Source of the DNA: G965267185 sp965267185
GTDB lineage: Bacteria > Pseudomonadota > Alphaproteobacteria > UBA6615
Reading direction: 5' to 3'
Length of the DNA stretch: 64,000 nucleotides
NCBI GenBank assembly: GCA_965267185.1
Contig: OZ253937.1
Span: 620,001 to 684,000, forward strand
Shown here: piece after piece, positions 53,950 to 63,248 of the stretch
Layout of the letters: every line of letters begins with the position of its first letter
Numbering within the stretch: the first letter of the stretch is position 1
Made by a program: the position numbers and the translations under genes
Notes under the pieces: generated by a model
The model's input: only the letters and a program-made list of their open reading frames with translations
Told to the model about the DNA's origin: nothing
The model's database searches: none

Positions 53950-56100
53950 TTAGAGAGACGTTCCGAACTCGCCTAAGCTCTTGAAAACGATCCGCACGAA
54001 TATGCTGTCTTCCGCGGGTACGTCTCGATCCTCTGTAAATGTTCGCCTGTAATTGATTGAAAAATCGAGACAATCGCAAGTGTATTTCAGCGAAGCGCCC
54101 CACGAAAGCGTGCCGCCGTCATCGGTAAGGTCGCGTTGGGTATCGACCCGCGCGGTCCATTGGTCGGTTACATCGGAAGTCAGGCCGGCGGTAATTTCTT
54201 CGCGTTTGTCGAATTCGTTCGACTGATCGAAGAATATGTAATTGATATCGGTGCGCAGGGCGCGTCCGCCGGCGCTGGCGGTGACCTCGGTGGTCTTTGC
54301 TTTGAAGTTATCGGCGTCAAGTCGGGTTTTGTATGTCAGGTCGAGAAAGCGAAGGGGTGAAATCGTTATGCGGCCGACAACATCGGATTTGCGGTCGTCG
54401 AGCCCCGAGCCGCTCGCAAAGGCACTGTCCTTGCGGAAGCGATAAGATTGACCGATAAAAAAAGTCGCGCTGCCGCCACTATCACCATACACGCCGCCGT
54501 TCAGGCCGTAGACCACCCGGCTGCCGCCTTCGACGCGGTCTTTGCCGGGAAACCGGTTAGGGCTAAATAAATTCGTTTCGTCGAACTCGAGGGCTAAACT
54601 GTCTTCGTTAGGGATGCGGTCGGGGTTCCCACCATTTGGCGCAAGGACCAGCGCGGCGATCGGCTCGAACAACACGCCGCTGGTCTCGGTCCGGCGCATC
54701 CAGGGGTATCGCCACTCCGCGAACAGTTGCGGAAAAATGCGGCCGGTTAAACCTGTCTCCGTGCCACCGGAAGGAACCGGAACATCGTCCACATTGTAGG
54801 CGTCGGCCTGTATGGTTCCGCTGATGGTGGTAACGGTGCCGATGCTGCTGGTGTGGGGCAGATGCCACCCACCAATCAGGCTGACGCGCTGGCTCGACGT
54901 GCCCTCGTCGCGCCCCAGCGATTGGAAGTTGGCGTCGAATGTGGTGAACGCCCCGTATCTTCCCGGATCACTGACGAAATTGTAGTCGACCTTCGGCAGC
55001 ACGATCGGAATCTCTTCCTGCACGTCTTCGTCGCGTAAGCCCTGGAAGTAGATAGCCTCGCCGACCGCATAGGTTCGCGAACCAAAGCGCTCGATAAAGG
55101 CGCGGCTCGTCAGAGTGTCATTGCCGGGAAATCCGAAACGGGCGAGATAGGTATCGTCGGACGCCAGTTTGAGTTCGGTCCCCCAGCGCCAGTATTCGTC
55201 GATATCGAAATTCGCTTCAGCATCGATATGCCCACGCCCGCGCGCGTTCGTGCTGTCGGTCGTATCGTAGATACCACTCAGCCTGGCGCGTAGTTCGCCG
55301 TCGTCGAAAGCCTGCCGGTACTCGCCGGTGATAAGGGGGTAGTTCGACGCATAGATCGTCGGGTCGAAGGTCAAATCCTTATCGTCGGATATCGCCCAGA
55401 AATAGGGCACTTGTATCGCCGTTCCGAGCGAAGACGAGGCGCCGAACCCAGGTGTCAAAAAACCGGACTTTCGTTTTACCGTCGGATCGGGATGGCTGAG
55501 GAAGGGCGTATAAGCGACGGGCAAGCCGAGCAGTTCCAGCGTCGCGTCGCGGTAGACGACCTCTTTGCGTTCTTGGTCGTGCGTTACGGTGCGGGCCTTG
55601 ATGTTCCATAACGGCTCGCCGTCGAACCCAACACAGTCGCGGCAGGACGAATAGATCGCCTGGTTCAGCCGGGTCTCGACGCCGCCGCGCCGTTGCGCGC
55701 TGACCGCGGCCAGCCGCGAATTGTCTTCGAGCAGCATGCGGAACCCGCGCAAAAAACCCTCGCGCATATCGTCGGTCAGCTCGGCGAATTCGGCGAATAG
55801 AACCTCGCCGGTGGGCTCCAGGAGAATAACGTTGCCTGACGCGGTCACCACATCGTCGCGTTGGTTGTAGGACACGGTATCGGCTAGCAACACCCGGTCG
55901 TTCTGGCTGATCTCGACATTGCCCTTCGCCGTTGCGATCCCCAACTCGTCGTCGAATTGCAGCTCGTCGGCTGTCATTAGAATCGGTGCGTCTCGGTCGG
56001 CGTCCTGGGCATAAACCAGAGCCGGCAGTGTTAGGACGACGGCCGCGGCGACAACGGCCAGGCGCAGTTTAACTATCTCCCGGAAGCGCCGGTTTCTCAC
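53950..56100 (-). CDS. lptD: LPS-assembly protein LptD
   Basis: About 716 residues from the GTG overlapping the lptG stop by one base (TAGTG); it gives a signal peptide ending near LVYAQ. The N-terminal OstA beta-jellyroll (ILMTADELQFDDELGIATAKGNVEIS) is followed by a large C-terminal beta-barrel. Cysteines in SCRDCVGF and TCDCLDF could make the inter-domain disulfides LptD needs. Inserts LPS into the outer leaflet. Downstream of lptG and upstream of surA. Confidence 0.94.
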   Translation of the reverse strand: MRNRRFREIVKLRLAVVAAAVVLTLPALVYAQDADRDAPILMTADELQFDDELGIATAKGNVEISQNDRVLLADTVSYNQRDDVVTASGNVILLEPTGEVLFAEFAELTDDMREGFLRGFRMLLEDNSRLAAVSAQRRGGVETRLNQAIYSSCRDCVGFDGEPLWNIKARTVTHDQERKEVVYRDATLELLGLPVAYTPFLSHPDPTVKRKSGFLTPGFGASSSLGTAIQVPYFWAISDDKDLTFDPTIYASNYPLITGEYRQAFDDGELRARLSGIYDTTDSTNARGRGHIDAEANFDIDEYWRWGTELKLASDDTYLARFGFPGNDTLTSRAFIERFGSRTYAVGEAIYFQGLRDEDVQEEIPIVLPKVDYNFVSDPGRYGAFTTFDANFQSLGRDEGTSSQRVSLIGGWHLPHTSSIGTVTTISGTIQADAYNVDDVPVPSGGTETGLTGRIFPQLFAEWRYPWMRRTETSGVLFEPIAALVLAPNGGNPDRIPNEDSLALEFDETNLFSPNRFPGKDRVEGGSRVVYGLNGGVYGDSGGSATFFIGQSYRFRKDSAFASGSGLDDRKSDVVGRITISPLRFLDLTYKTRLDADNFKAKTTEVTASAGGRALRTDINYIFFDQSNEFDKREEITAGLTSDVTDQWTARVDTQRDLTDDGGTLSWGASLKYTCDCLDFSINYRRTFTEDRDVPAEDSIFVRIVFKSLGEFGTSL

Positions 56101-57197
56101 TAGCCGTCTTCCAAATGCATAAGAAGGGCGACACCGGCCATGAGGCTGACGCCGGCCGGGGTCCAAGCTGCCAGTACGACCGGCACACCGCCGCCTAAGC
56201 CGAGCGCGTGCACGACGCTTGTCACGAGAAACAGCAGGATCGCGGTTAACACACCCGCGCCAAGCAGCATCGCCGTGCCGCCGCGCCGGCTCAGACGCAT
56301 CGAAAAACTGGCAGCGATCATGACCATAGCGATCAGGAGTACCGGTTCGGCGATCAGTGTTTGCAGTTGTAGCCGATGGGGGATCGCGGAGAACCCGGTT
56401 TCTTCGAGAATGCGAATGAACCGGGGCAGGCTCCAGAACGAAACGGTTTCGGGACTGGCGAAGCTATTCTGAATCTTGTCGGACGTCAGGTCGGTCTCAA
56501 GGTGATGAGAGGATACGAATTCGCCGGGCTTTTCGGGGCCGGTAAGCCACGCATCGGTGAGATCCCATTGGCCTTCGGTGAGCCGCGCCGTCTCTGCATC
56601 GATCCGGCCAACGAAGCGGTCGTCCTCCATCAACAAGAAGATGATGACTTTGCGCAATTCTATGTCGTCGGGCTCGATCGATTGGGCATGTATCACGGCC
56701 TGGCCGGTCTCGTTATACGACTGGCGTAGCCAAATACCTGACGACGAGACGGCCAGGAGCGACGAGCGGCCCGTTAGGTAGCGTCCCTCCAGCTCTTCGA
56801 ACTGCGACAGCAACACCGACGACAGCGGATTGAGCAAAGTGACCTTGGCGATGCCGATCATCACCACTACCAGCAAGGCGGGCAGGGTAAACTGCCAAAC
56901 CGAGACGCCGGCCGACCGCACGATCACCAGCTCATGATTCCGCGTCATCCGAAAGAACGTCAAAATTCCGCCGAACATCGCCGCGAATGGAACCGCTTCC
57001 TGCGCCAGAAACGGCGCGCGCAGCATTGCCATGCTGGTAACGACGGTCATCGTTGCGTCGACCTTCGCCGAACTCCGGCGCAGCAGCTCCACCGCATCGA
57101 CCAATATGATGACGGCGATCATGGTGAGGAATACGGCCATGAACCAGAACAGAAACTGCCGGGCGATATAGACGAACAGGGTGGGGGATAACGACAT
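56100..57197 (-). CDS. lptG: LPS export permease LptG
   Basis: 365 residues of the YjgP/YjgQ family: three N-terminal and three C-terminal membrane helices around a periplasmic beta-jellyroll. It pairs with LptF and the LptB ATPase to extract LPS from the inner membrane. It is 15 bases after lptF; its stop overlaps the lptD start. Confidence 0.94.
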   Translation of the reverse strand: MSLSPTLFVYIARQFLFWFMAVFLTMIAVIILVDAVELLRRSSAKVDATMTVVTSMAMLRAPFLAQEAVPFAAMFGGILTFFRMTRNHELVIVRSAGVSVWQFTLPALLVVVMIGIAKVTLLNPLSSVLLSQFEELEGRYLTGRSSLLAVSSSGIWLRQSYNETGQAVIHAQSIEPDDIELRKVIIFLLMEDDRFVGRIDAETARLTEGQWDLTDAWLTGPEKPGEFVSSHHLETDLTSDKIQNSFASPETVSFWSLPRFIRILEETGFSAIPHRLQLQTLIAEPVLLIAMVMIAASFSMRLSRRGGTAMLLGAGVLTAILLFLVTSVVHALGLGGGVPVVLAAWTPAGVSLMAGVALLMHLEDG

Positions 57198-57212
57198 CGG
57201 TCCGGTTCTCTG

Positions 57213-58343
57213 CTAACCGCCCGAAAGCGCGGCGGCGTTGTTCCGTTCCGGTCGCTGGACAAGCCGGCGTTCTCTGAACAAGGCAATTGCCAGCCCTGCC
57301 GACGACAAAATAGGTAAAGCGTAGGTCAGCGGGACGAACGCCAGGGATTGGCGCGACAAGTTAAACAGGCTGAGCCCGGCAAGTTGCAGAATGATGATCG
57401 CGGATATAGCCACAAGAATACGGGTTGTACGGCCGCGCCGGTTGAAGTCGCCGATCAACAGCGCCGATAGTCCGACTAACGCATAAGCGATGACGTAGAG
57501 CGGCGACGACAGGCGGCGATGCCCCTCGGCGATTAGTTGGGTCGCATAGTAACGGTCGTTCGCGCTGTCGCCGGGCCAGAATAATTCGCCGAGAAATCTC
57601 TCTTCCGGTTCGGCCCAGCGAGTTTCTCGGGTCTCATTCAAGAACCCCAGATCGAGCGAGTATTGATCGAAGTAAAACAGCGTCAGCCGTCCGGTCTCCC
57701 GGTCGATGAGCTGCTGACTGCCGTTGAACATGACGACGCGCATCCCTTGGTCGGTCTGGGTCGCTGTGCCACGTTCGGCAAGATAGGTCACCGGTTTTTC
57801 CGGGTCGCGCGCGTCGTGGGCAAAAACGCCAAGGAGCTCGCCAGGGCCTTCGCGTTTTCGAATGTAGACCGTGAATTTGTCGCTCGGCGTATTGAATTGG
57901 CGCTCTTGTAGCAGGATGCTGCCGAAGGCATTCCGGTAGGTGAATTGCTGTTCCTTGAACTTGGCGTAGGTCGCCGGCGTGACATAGAGGTAAAGCGGAA
58001 AGCTGATTGCCGCCACGCACACCGCGAGCGCAATGCCGGGTGCGGCGACCGACCATTGGCTGACACCGCTGGCGCGCATCACCACGAGCTCGCTGTCGTT
58101 CAATAGTCTATTATAGACGGCCAGGATTGCGGCGACCGTTGCAAGCGGCAACACGATAGCGAGGAAGCCTGGAACGCGGAAGGAGAGCAGCTCGAACAAC
58201 ACGGAAACCGGTAAGCCCCGGTTGATGATGAAGTCGACCAGCCGCAACGATCCGAACAACGACACGATGAGGGTGAGCGTAACCGCGACAAAGAGCGCCG
58301 CAATCACCAGCTGCCGAAATATGTACCGACTGATCGCTTTCAT
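57213..58343 (-). CDS. lptF: LPS export permease LptF
   Basis: 376 residues, YjgP/YjgQ family: helices near 13-32, 55-75 and 98-122, a periplasmic domain, then three C-terminal helices. The N-terminal SRYIFRQLVIAALFVAVTLTL start and the ELVVMRASGVSQW loop, which contacts LptB, are typical. First gene of lptFGD-surA-pdxA-rsmA, divergent from pepA. Confidence 0.94.
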   Translation of the reverse strand: MKAISRYIFRQLVIAALFVAVTLTLIVSLFGSLRLVDFIINRGLPVSVLFELLSFRVPGFLAIVLPLATVAAILAVYNRLLNDSELVVMRASGVSQWSVAAPGIALAVCVAAISFPLYLYVTPATYAKFKEQQFTYRNAFGSILLQERQFNTPSDKFTVYIRKREGPGELLGVFAHDARDPEKPVTYLAERGTATQTDQGMRVVMFNGSQQLIDRETGRLTLFYFDQYSLDLGFLNETRETRWAEPEERFLGELFWPGDSANDRYYATQLIAEGHRRLSSPLYVIAYALVGLSALLIGDFNRRGRTTRILVAISAIIILQLAGLSLFNLSRQSLAFVPLTYALPILSSAGLAIALFRERRLVQRPERNNAAALSGG

Positions 58344-58579
58344 CCGTTACGCGGCTCCGCGGCGGAAGCTTCCCGTCGGTTGTCTCGCCCGTTCATGCTC
58401 GCCCGAGTTTGCCCGATTCGCGACGATTAGTAACAGATCGCCTGCGTCCCACAAACACTTGGCGTCCGCTCATCTTGCGCTTAACCGAACGGTGATCTAC
58501 ACGAGTGTGGTCGCATATGTACCGCGGTGTCTGCATCTACGAACCGCGCAACGTTGCAGTGAGGGCAGGGAAATTGGGC

Positions 58580-60079
58580 ATGAAAATATCGTTTGCCGAG
58601 GTGAAGGTACCGAGCCGCGGAATCATCGTTGTCGGCGTCGGCGCTAAAGGGAAATTGAGCAGTCACGCCGCACGCATCGATAAACAGGTCGATGGGGCGC
58701 TGGCGCGCGCCGTGGCTGCGTCGCGGTTCACCGGCAAGCTTGGCGAACATCTCGCTGTTTTGGGACCGGCGGGCCGCAAGAACGCCACCTATCTGCTGGT
58801 AGGCAGCGGTACGGCAAAAGAGCTGGGCGAGACGCAGGCGCAGAGGTTCGGTGCGGCGGTTTACCGGGCTGTCCAATCGGTGGAGGGCTCGGGGGCCGTT
58901 GTGCTGATCGATGCCCCAGCCGGTTCGCCGACCGATATCGATGACCTTGCCGCGCATCTCGCCTACGGCGCCCGTCTGCGCAGCTACAGTTTCGATAAGT
59001 ACAAAACCGGCGCTGCCGGCTCCAACAATAAAACACAACAGGTGAACTCGCTGACTATCATGGTGCGCCGCCCGACCACCGCGCGGCGGCGGTATTCGCC
59101 CTTGTCGGCGATCGCGGACGGCGTCGATTTCTCGCGCGACCTCGTGTCCGAGCCGAGCAACGTCAAGTCGCCGAAATGGATGGCGGCGCAGTGCCGCAAA
59201 CTGTCCAAATTGGGCGTGCGCGTCGAAGTCCTCGGCGAGGCGCAGATGCGCAAGTTGCGCATGCATGCCTTACTCGGAGTCGGACAGGGCAGCGTCCGCG
59301 AATCCCAGTGTGTGATCATGCGTTGGAACGGCGGCAAACAAAGCGGCAAAACCGCGGCCCTGATCGGCAAGGGCGTGACTTTTGATACCGGCGGCATCTC
59401 GATCAAGCCGGCGGGCGGCATGGAAGACATGATTTGGGATATGGGCGGTGCCGGCACCGTGATCGGCACCATGCACGCGCTCGCCGCCCGTAAGGCTAAG
59501 GCCAACGTCGTGGGGCTGGTGGGACTGGTTGAGAATATGCCCGACGGCAATGCGCAACGGCCTGGCGATATCGTCAAGTCGATGTCGGGGCAAACGATCG
59601 AGGTTATTAATACTGATGCCGAAGGCCGGCTCGTGCTGGCGGATGTGCTTTGGTATGCGCAGAAGCGCTTCAAGCCCGATGTCATGATCGATCTGGCGAC
59701 GCTCACCGGCGCAATCATGGTGGGCTTGGGCCGTGAATATGCTGGGCTCTATGCCAACAAGGACTCGCTTGCCGACAGCATTATCGACGCTGGCAAGGCG
59801 GTTGGCGAAAAGATCTGGCACATGCCGCTCGACCCGGCCTACGACAAGCAGATCAACACGCCGCGTGCCGACATGAAGAATGTGGGGCCGCGTTGGGGCG
59901 GCAGCATTACCGCCGCTCAGTTTTTGCAGCGTTTCACCAACGAGGTCGACTGGGCGCATCTCGATATTGCCGGTGTAGCCTGGTCAGATACCGACCGGCC
60001 GCTGATGGGCAAGGGCGCGACCGGATTCGCCGTTCGTGCGCTCGACCGCTTTGTGCGGGATAATTACGAAGGCAAATAA
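58580..60079 (+). CDS. pepA: leucyl aminopeptidase
   Basis: 499 residues from the ATG giving MKISFAEVKV; an upstream in-frame ATG adds 25 residues without homology. The M17 catalytic domain has GKGVTFDTGGISIKP and the metal-binding signature NTDAEGRLVLAD. Releases N-terminal amino acids in the cytoplasm; E. coli PepA also binds DNA in recombination. holC follows, as in many proteobacteria. Confidence 0.96.
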   Translation: MKISFAEVKVPSRGIIVVGVGAKGKLSSHAARIDKQVDGALARAVAASRFTGKLGEHLAVLGPAGRKNATYLLVGSGTAKELGETQAQRFGAAVYRAVQSVEGSGAVVLIDAPAGSPTDIDDLAAHLAYGARLRSYSFDKYKTGAAGSNNKTQQVNSLTIMVRRPTTARRRYSPLSAIADGVDFSRDLVSEPSNVKSPKWMAAQCRKLSKLGVRVEVLGEAQMRKLRMHALLGVGQGSVRESQCVIMRWNGGKQSGKTAALIGKGVTFDTGGISIKPAGGMEDMIWDMGGAGTVIGTMHALAARKAKANVVGLVGLVENMPDGNAQRPGDIVKSMSGQTIEVINTDAEGRLVLADVLWYAQKRFKPDVMIDLATLTGAIMVGLGREYAGLYANKDSLADSIIDAGKAVGEKIWHMPLDPAYDKQINTPRADMKNVGPRWGGSITAAQFLQRFTNEVDWAHLDIAGVAWSDTDRPLMGKGATGFAVRALDRFVRDNYEGK

Positions 60080-60100
60080 ATCGGCAAAGGATTGCACCGG

Positions 60101-60562
60101 GTGACTGAGGTTCGCTTCTATCATTTGACCCACCGGTCTCTGGAAGATGTGTTGCCTGTGATGCTTGAGCGGGTGCTGGTCCGCGACGGCAAGCGCGCGG
60201 TCGTCCTGCTCGGCTCGCGCGAGCGTGTCGACCATTTGAACGCCCATCTTTGGACCTACAGCGACCGAAGTTTTCTGCCCCATGGCAGTCCGGCCGATGG
60301 GGCCGCCGAGCTGCAACCGATTTGGCTGACCGACAGCGATGAAAACCCCAACGGTGCGACGATCTTGTTTCTGGCCGATGGGGCAACGTCGGAAGCCGTC
60401 GACGATTACGATCTCGTATGTGCGCTATTCGATGGTCGCGACGACGCGGCGGTAGCGCAGGCCCGCGAGCAATGGCGCGCTTACCAGGCGCGCGATCTCG
60501 ATGTGACCTATTGGCAGCAGACCGATAACGGCGGTTGGGAAAAGAAAGCCGAAACCAACTAG
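60101..60562 (+). CDS. holC: DNA polymerase III subunit chi
   Basis: 153 residues from the GTG at 60101 (AAAGG ten bases upstream); a TTG nine bases earlier is less likely. The TEVRFYHLTHRSLEDVLPVML start and KRAVVLLGSRERVDHLNAHLWTY core identify HolC. Chi links the clamp loader to SSB. 21 bases after pepA. Confidence 0.92.
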   Translation: MTEVRFYHLTHRSLEDVLPVMLERVLVRDGKRAVVLLGSRERVDHLNAHLWTYSDRSFLPHGSPADGAAELQPIWLTDSDENPNGATILFLADGATSEAVDDYDLVCALFDGRDDAAVAQAREQWRAYQARDLDVTYWQQTDNGGWEKKAETN

Positions 60563-60650
60563 CCTCGGCGGATGCGCTTGCCCCTGCAACAGGCGACCGA
60601 TATAACGCGCCCGCCGATACACCACGGAAAACCCAACGGAGTTAGATTAC

Positions 60651-61073
60651 ATGCCAGTCGAGCGAACCCTGTCGATCATCAAGCCCGATGCAACGCGCCG
60701 CAATATTACCGGTAAGGTGATCGACCGGTTGGAGCAGGCCGGACTGCGCATTATTGCCCAGCGGAGGATTCGGCTTACCAAAGAGCGCGCCGAGGCGTTC
60801 TACGGCGTTCATCGCGAACGCCCGTTCTTCAACGACCTCGTGGCATTCATGACGTCGGGTCCGATCGTCGTACAAGCTCTGGAGGGCGAGGACGCGATTG
60901 CCCGCAACCGCGAGGTGATGGGGGCGACCAATCCGGCGGAAGCGGCCGAGGGCACGATCCGGAAAGACTTTGCGGAATCGATCGAGGCCAATTCGGTGCA
61001 CGGCTCCGATAGCCCCGAGACGGCGGCGGAGGAGATCGCGTTCTTCTTTTCGGACGACGATCTCGTCGGTTAG
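60651..61073 (+). CDS. ndk: nucleoside diphosphate kinase
   Basis: 140 residues. Phosphorylated histidine H117 in NSVHGSDS; ERTLSIIKPDA at the N-terminus and the Kpn-loop region around RERPFF are intact. Balances NTP and dNTP pools. A strong terminator lies 28 bases after the stop. Confidence 0.98.
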   Translation: MPVERTLSIIKPDATRRNITGKVIDRLEQAGLRIIAQRRIRLTKERAEAFYGVHRERPFFNDLVAFMTSGPIVVQALEGEDAIARNREVMGATNPAEAAEGTIRKDFAESIEANSVHGSDSPETAAEEIAFFFSDDDLVG

Positions 61074-61100
61074 GTCTAGCCTGGGTTTCTGGTTCCTAAG

Positions 61101-61128
61101 AAAAGGGCGCCCAGAGGGCGCCTTTTTT
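61101..61128 (+). terminator. rho-independent terminator after ndk
   Basis: GGCGCCC-AGA-GGGCGCC, a perfect 7-pair GC stem (61106-61122), followed by six T residues. Flanking A residues could extend the stem. It ends the pepA-holC-ndk unit. Confidence 0.9.
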
Positions 61129-61145
61129 GTGCGGTAGCCCAGAAG

Positions 61146-61271
61146 TTAGACCAGGAAAATCCACATCAGCAACATGATGACCGCGATCACGCCCGCCGAC
61201 CAGAAGGAGTACTTAAGAAACCGGTCCCACGTTAGCTGGCGGGTTTTTAGTTCTTGCTGGAAATCAACCAT
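61146..61271 (-). CDS. aa3-type cytochrome c oxidase subunit IV
   Basis: A 41-codon gene with an ATG and GAGGAC seven bases upstream. The product starts MVDFQQELKTRQLTWDRFLK and ends with one membrane helix, IAVIMLLMWIFLV. This matches the small COX4_pro_2 subunit of alphaproteobacterial aa3 oxidases (the W-D-x-F-L-K turn before a single helix). The catalytic subunits are not in this window. Confidence 0.82.
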   Translation of the reverse strand: MVDFQQELKTRQLTWDRFLKYSFWSAGVIAVIMLLMWIFLV

Positions 61272-61318
61272 GGCCTGTCCTCGATCGGTATCTGTGCGAT
61301 CTCACCACTATTACTTAT

Positions 61319-61338
61319 ACGAGTCGTAAATGACTCGT
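61319..61338. repeat. 7-bp inverted repeat with two GANTC sites
   Basis: ACGAGTC-GTAAAT-GACTCGT, between purN and the oxidase subunit gene. Each arm contains a GANTC site, the CcrM methylation target in many Alphaproteobacteria. It could be an operator, or part of the purN transcript end; there is no T run. Confidence 0.35.
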
Positions 61339-61366
61339 GAAAGAGCGGACTGGGGGCCTGCGGCAC

Positions 61367-62038
61367 TTAGTCCGACCCCGGGCTGAACAGCGGCTCCGAG
61401 GCGTTATGTTGCCCTGAGATGACGGCGCGCTGACCTTCGACCGAGACCTGGTTTTCCGCGATCAAGCGCACGGCGTGGGGATAGCACTGGTGTTCGGCGA
61501 CTAGTATGCGTGCGGCTAAGCTCTCCTCGTCATCGTCTGGCAAAACCGGTACCGCGACCTGCACGATGATGGGGCCTGCATCCATCTCCGGCCGCACGAA
61601 GTGTACCGTGCAACCGCTAATCTTGACGCCAGCGGCCAGTGCCTGTGCGTGTGAATCGGTGCCCTTGAACGCCGGCAGGAGGGAGGGATGGATGTTGACG
61701 ATACGATCGGGCCATTGGTCGATGAACCAAGTGCTCAACAGGCGCATAAAGCCCGCCAGACAAACGAGCTCCACACCGGCGCTCCGCAGAGCTTTGTCGA
61801 TGTCCCGGTCGAAGCTCTCGCGGTCGGCATAGGCGGTGTGTTCGATAACGCGCGTTGCGATGCCGGCCGTATGTGCGCGCTCCAGCCCCTTGACTTCGGC
61901 GCGGTTGGAGATAACGAGGGCTACTTCCGCGGGGTAGTCGGTCGCGGCGCAAGCGTCGAGCAGGGCCTGCAGGTTCGAGCCCCGCCCTGAGATCAGGACG
62001 CCCAACTTCAGTTTCGACCCCGTCGCTTCCTCCGTCAT
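61367..62038 (-). CDS. purN: phosphoribosylglycinamide formyltransferase
   Basis: 223 residues. Transfers formyl from N10-formyl-THF to GAR in purine synthesis. LISGRGSNLQAL at the N-terminus, the catalytic Asn/His in NIHPSLLP and Asp in EMDAGPII. Unlike the formyltransferase-like protein at 5682, all three catalytic residues are present. Nine bases after purM. Confidence 0.97.
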   Translation of the reverse strand: MTEEATGSKLKLGVLISGRGSNLQALLDACAATDYPAEVALVISNRAEVKGLERAHTAGIATRVIEHTAYADRESFDRDIDKALRSAGVELVCLAGFMRLLSTWFIDQWPDRIVNIHPSLLPAFKGTDSHAQALAAGVKISGCTVHFVRPEMDAGPIIVQVAVPVLPDDDEESLAARILVAEHQCYPHAVRLIAENQVSVEGQRAVISGQHNASEPLFSPGSD

Positions 62039-62047
62039 GGATTTGTT

Positions 62048-63112
62048 TCAACCGGCTCGGAGGGCGGCATCTAGATTGCGCACGGTGATCGTTTGTTCGG
62101 GGGAGGCGACAACCGAGCCAATTTCGGCGGCCGTTTCCCCTTGCTCGGCGAACGCCTGGATGACGTCCGCGGCATCGGCCTTTGCAACGATGACCGCCAT
62201 GCCGATCCCACAATTGAACGTCCGCGCCATTTCATCGCCGGCGATGTTGCCTTGGGTCTGTAGCCAACCGAAAACGGGGGGCGCTGTCCAGGCGCTCCCA
62301 TCCAGGTCGGCGCCACATCCCGCCGGCAATACGCGCGGAATATTCTCTAGCAGACCGCCGCCGGTAATATGAGCCAGCGCCTTGATCTTGCCACCAGCCG
62401 TCGCAGCGAGGGCCGGGCGCACGTAAATGCGGGTCGGCTCAAGCAGGGCGTTGCCGAGCGTGGTTTCGGCAGCGAAGGGGGTGGGCGCCGACAAGCTCGC
62501 CCCGCTATGTTCGATGACGCGGCGAACCAAGGAAAATCCGTTCGAGTGCAAGCCGCTCGAGGCAAGACCGATAACGGCATCTTCGGGCTCAGGAGGATTT
62601 TGCGTGCTGGGTAGCAACCCCGTGCGCTCGACTGCGCCGACCGCGAAGCCCGCCAGGTCGTAGTCGCCTTCGCCGTAGAGACCGGGCATTTCCGCTGTCT
62701 CGCCGCCGATCAGTGCGCATCCAGCCTGTTTGCAGCCCTCGGCGATCCCGGCGATCACTTCGGTGGCGACGCCGGTGTCCAAGTGTGCGGTCGCGAAATA
62801 GTCGAGGAAGAAGAGCGGTTCTGCACCCTGCACGACCAAATCGTTGACGCACATCGCCACAAGATCGATGCCCACGGTTGCGTGTTGCTTGGCTTCGATG
62901 GCGACTTTCAGCTTGGTTCCCACGCCATCTGTGGCAGCGACGAGCAGGGGGTCGTCATAGCCCGCGGCTTTGGGGTCGAAAACGCCGCCGAAGCCGCCCA
63001 GGCCACTCGCCAACCCAGCCCGCGCGGTTGCGGCGGCCAGCGGGCGAATGGCATCGACCAGCGCATTGCCCGCAGCGATATTGATGCCGGAGTCCTTATA
63101 GGTCAGTGAAAT
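62048..63112 (-). CDS. purM: phosphoribosylformylglycinamidine cyclo-ligase, non-ATG start
   Basis: AIR synthetase. About 354 residues if read from the ATT at 63112. The nearest conventional start (TTG at 63013) would remove the conserved N-terminus LTYKDSGINIAAGNALVDAI. That segment is in frame with no ATG, GTG or TTG up to an upstream TGA, and a GGAG lies seven bases before the ATT. CTG at 63106 is the alternative. The core GGFGGVFDP, ATDGVGTKL and GGETAEMPGLY is intact. Confidence 0.9.
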   Translation of the reverse strand: MSLTYKDSGINIAAGNALVDAIRPLAAATARAGLASGLGGFGGVFDPKAAGYDDPLLVAATDGVGTKLKVAIEAKQHATVGIDLVAMCVNDLVVQGAEPLFFLDYFATAHLDTGVATEVIAGIAEGCKQAGCALIGGETAEMPGLYGEGDYDLAGFAVGAVERTGLLPSTQNPPEPEDAVIGLASSGLHSNGFSLVRRVIEHSGASLSAPTPFAAETTLGNALLEPTRIYVRPALAATAGGKIKALAHITGGGLLENIPRVLPAGCGADLDGSAWTAPPVFGWLQTQGNIAGDEMARTFNCGIGMAVIVAKADAADVIQAFAEQGETAAEIGSVVASPEQTITVRNLDAALRAG

Positions 63113-63248
63113 GGTGCTTCTCCGTCTGCCACGTCTTTGTCAAAATCGTGCTATTGATTGGCGTCTACGGGACGCCGTGGTGTGCGAAGCCGTATGTGAG
63201 CGGGGTTATCGCTGCCGCCCAACAATAGGTCTTTCGAGGTCATTTGCA

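Noticed and set aside
62048..63013. purM as an N-terminally truncated pseudogene
   Set aside because: The missing N-terminus is encoded in frame upstream, so only the start codon is unusual.
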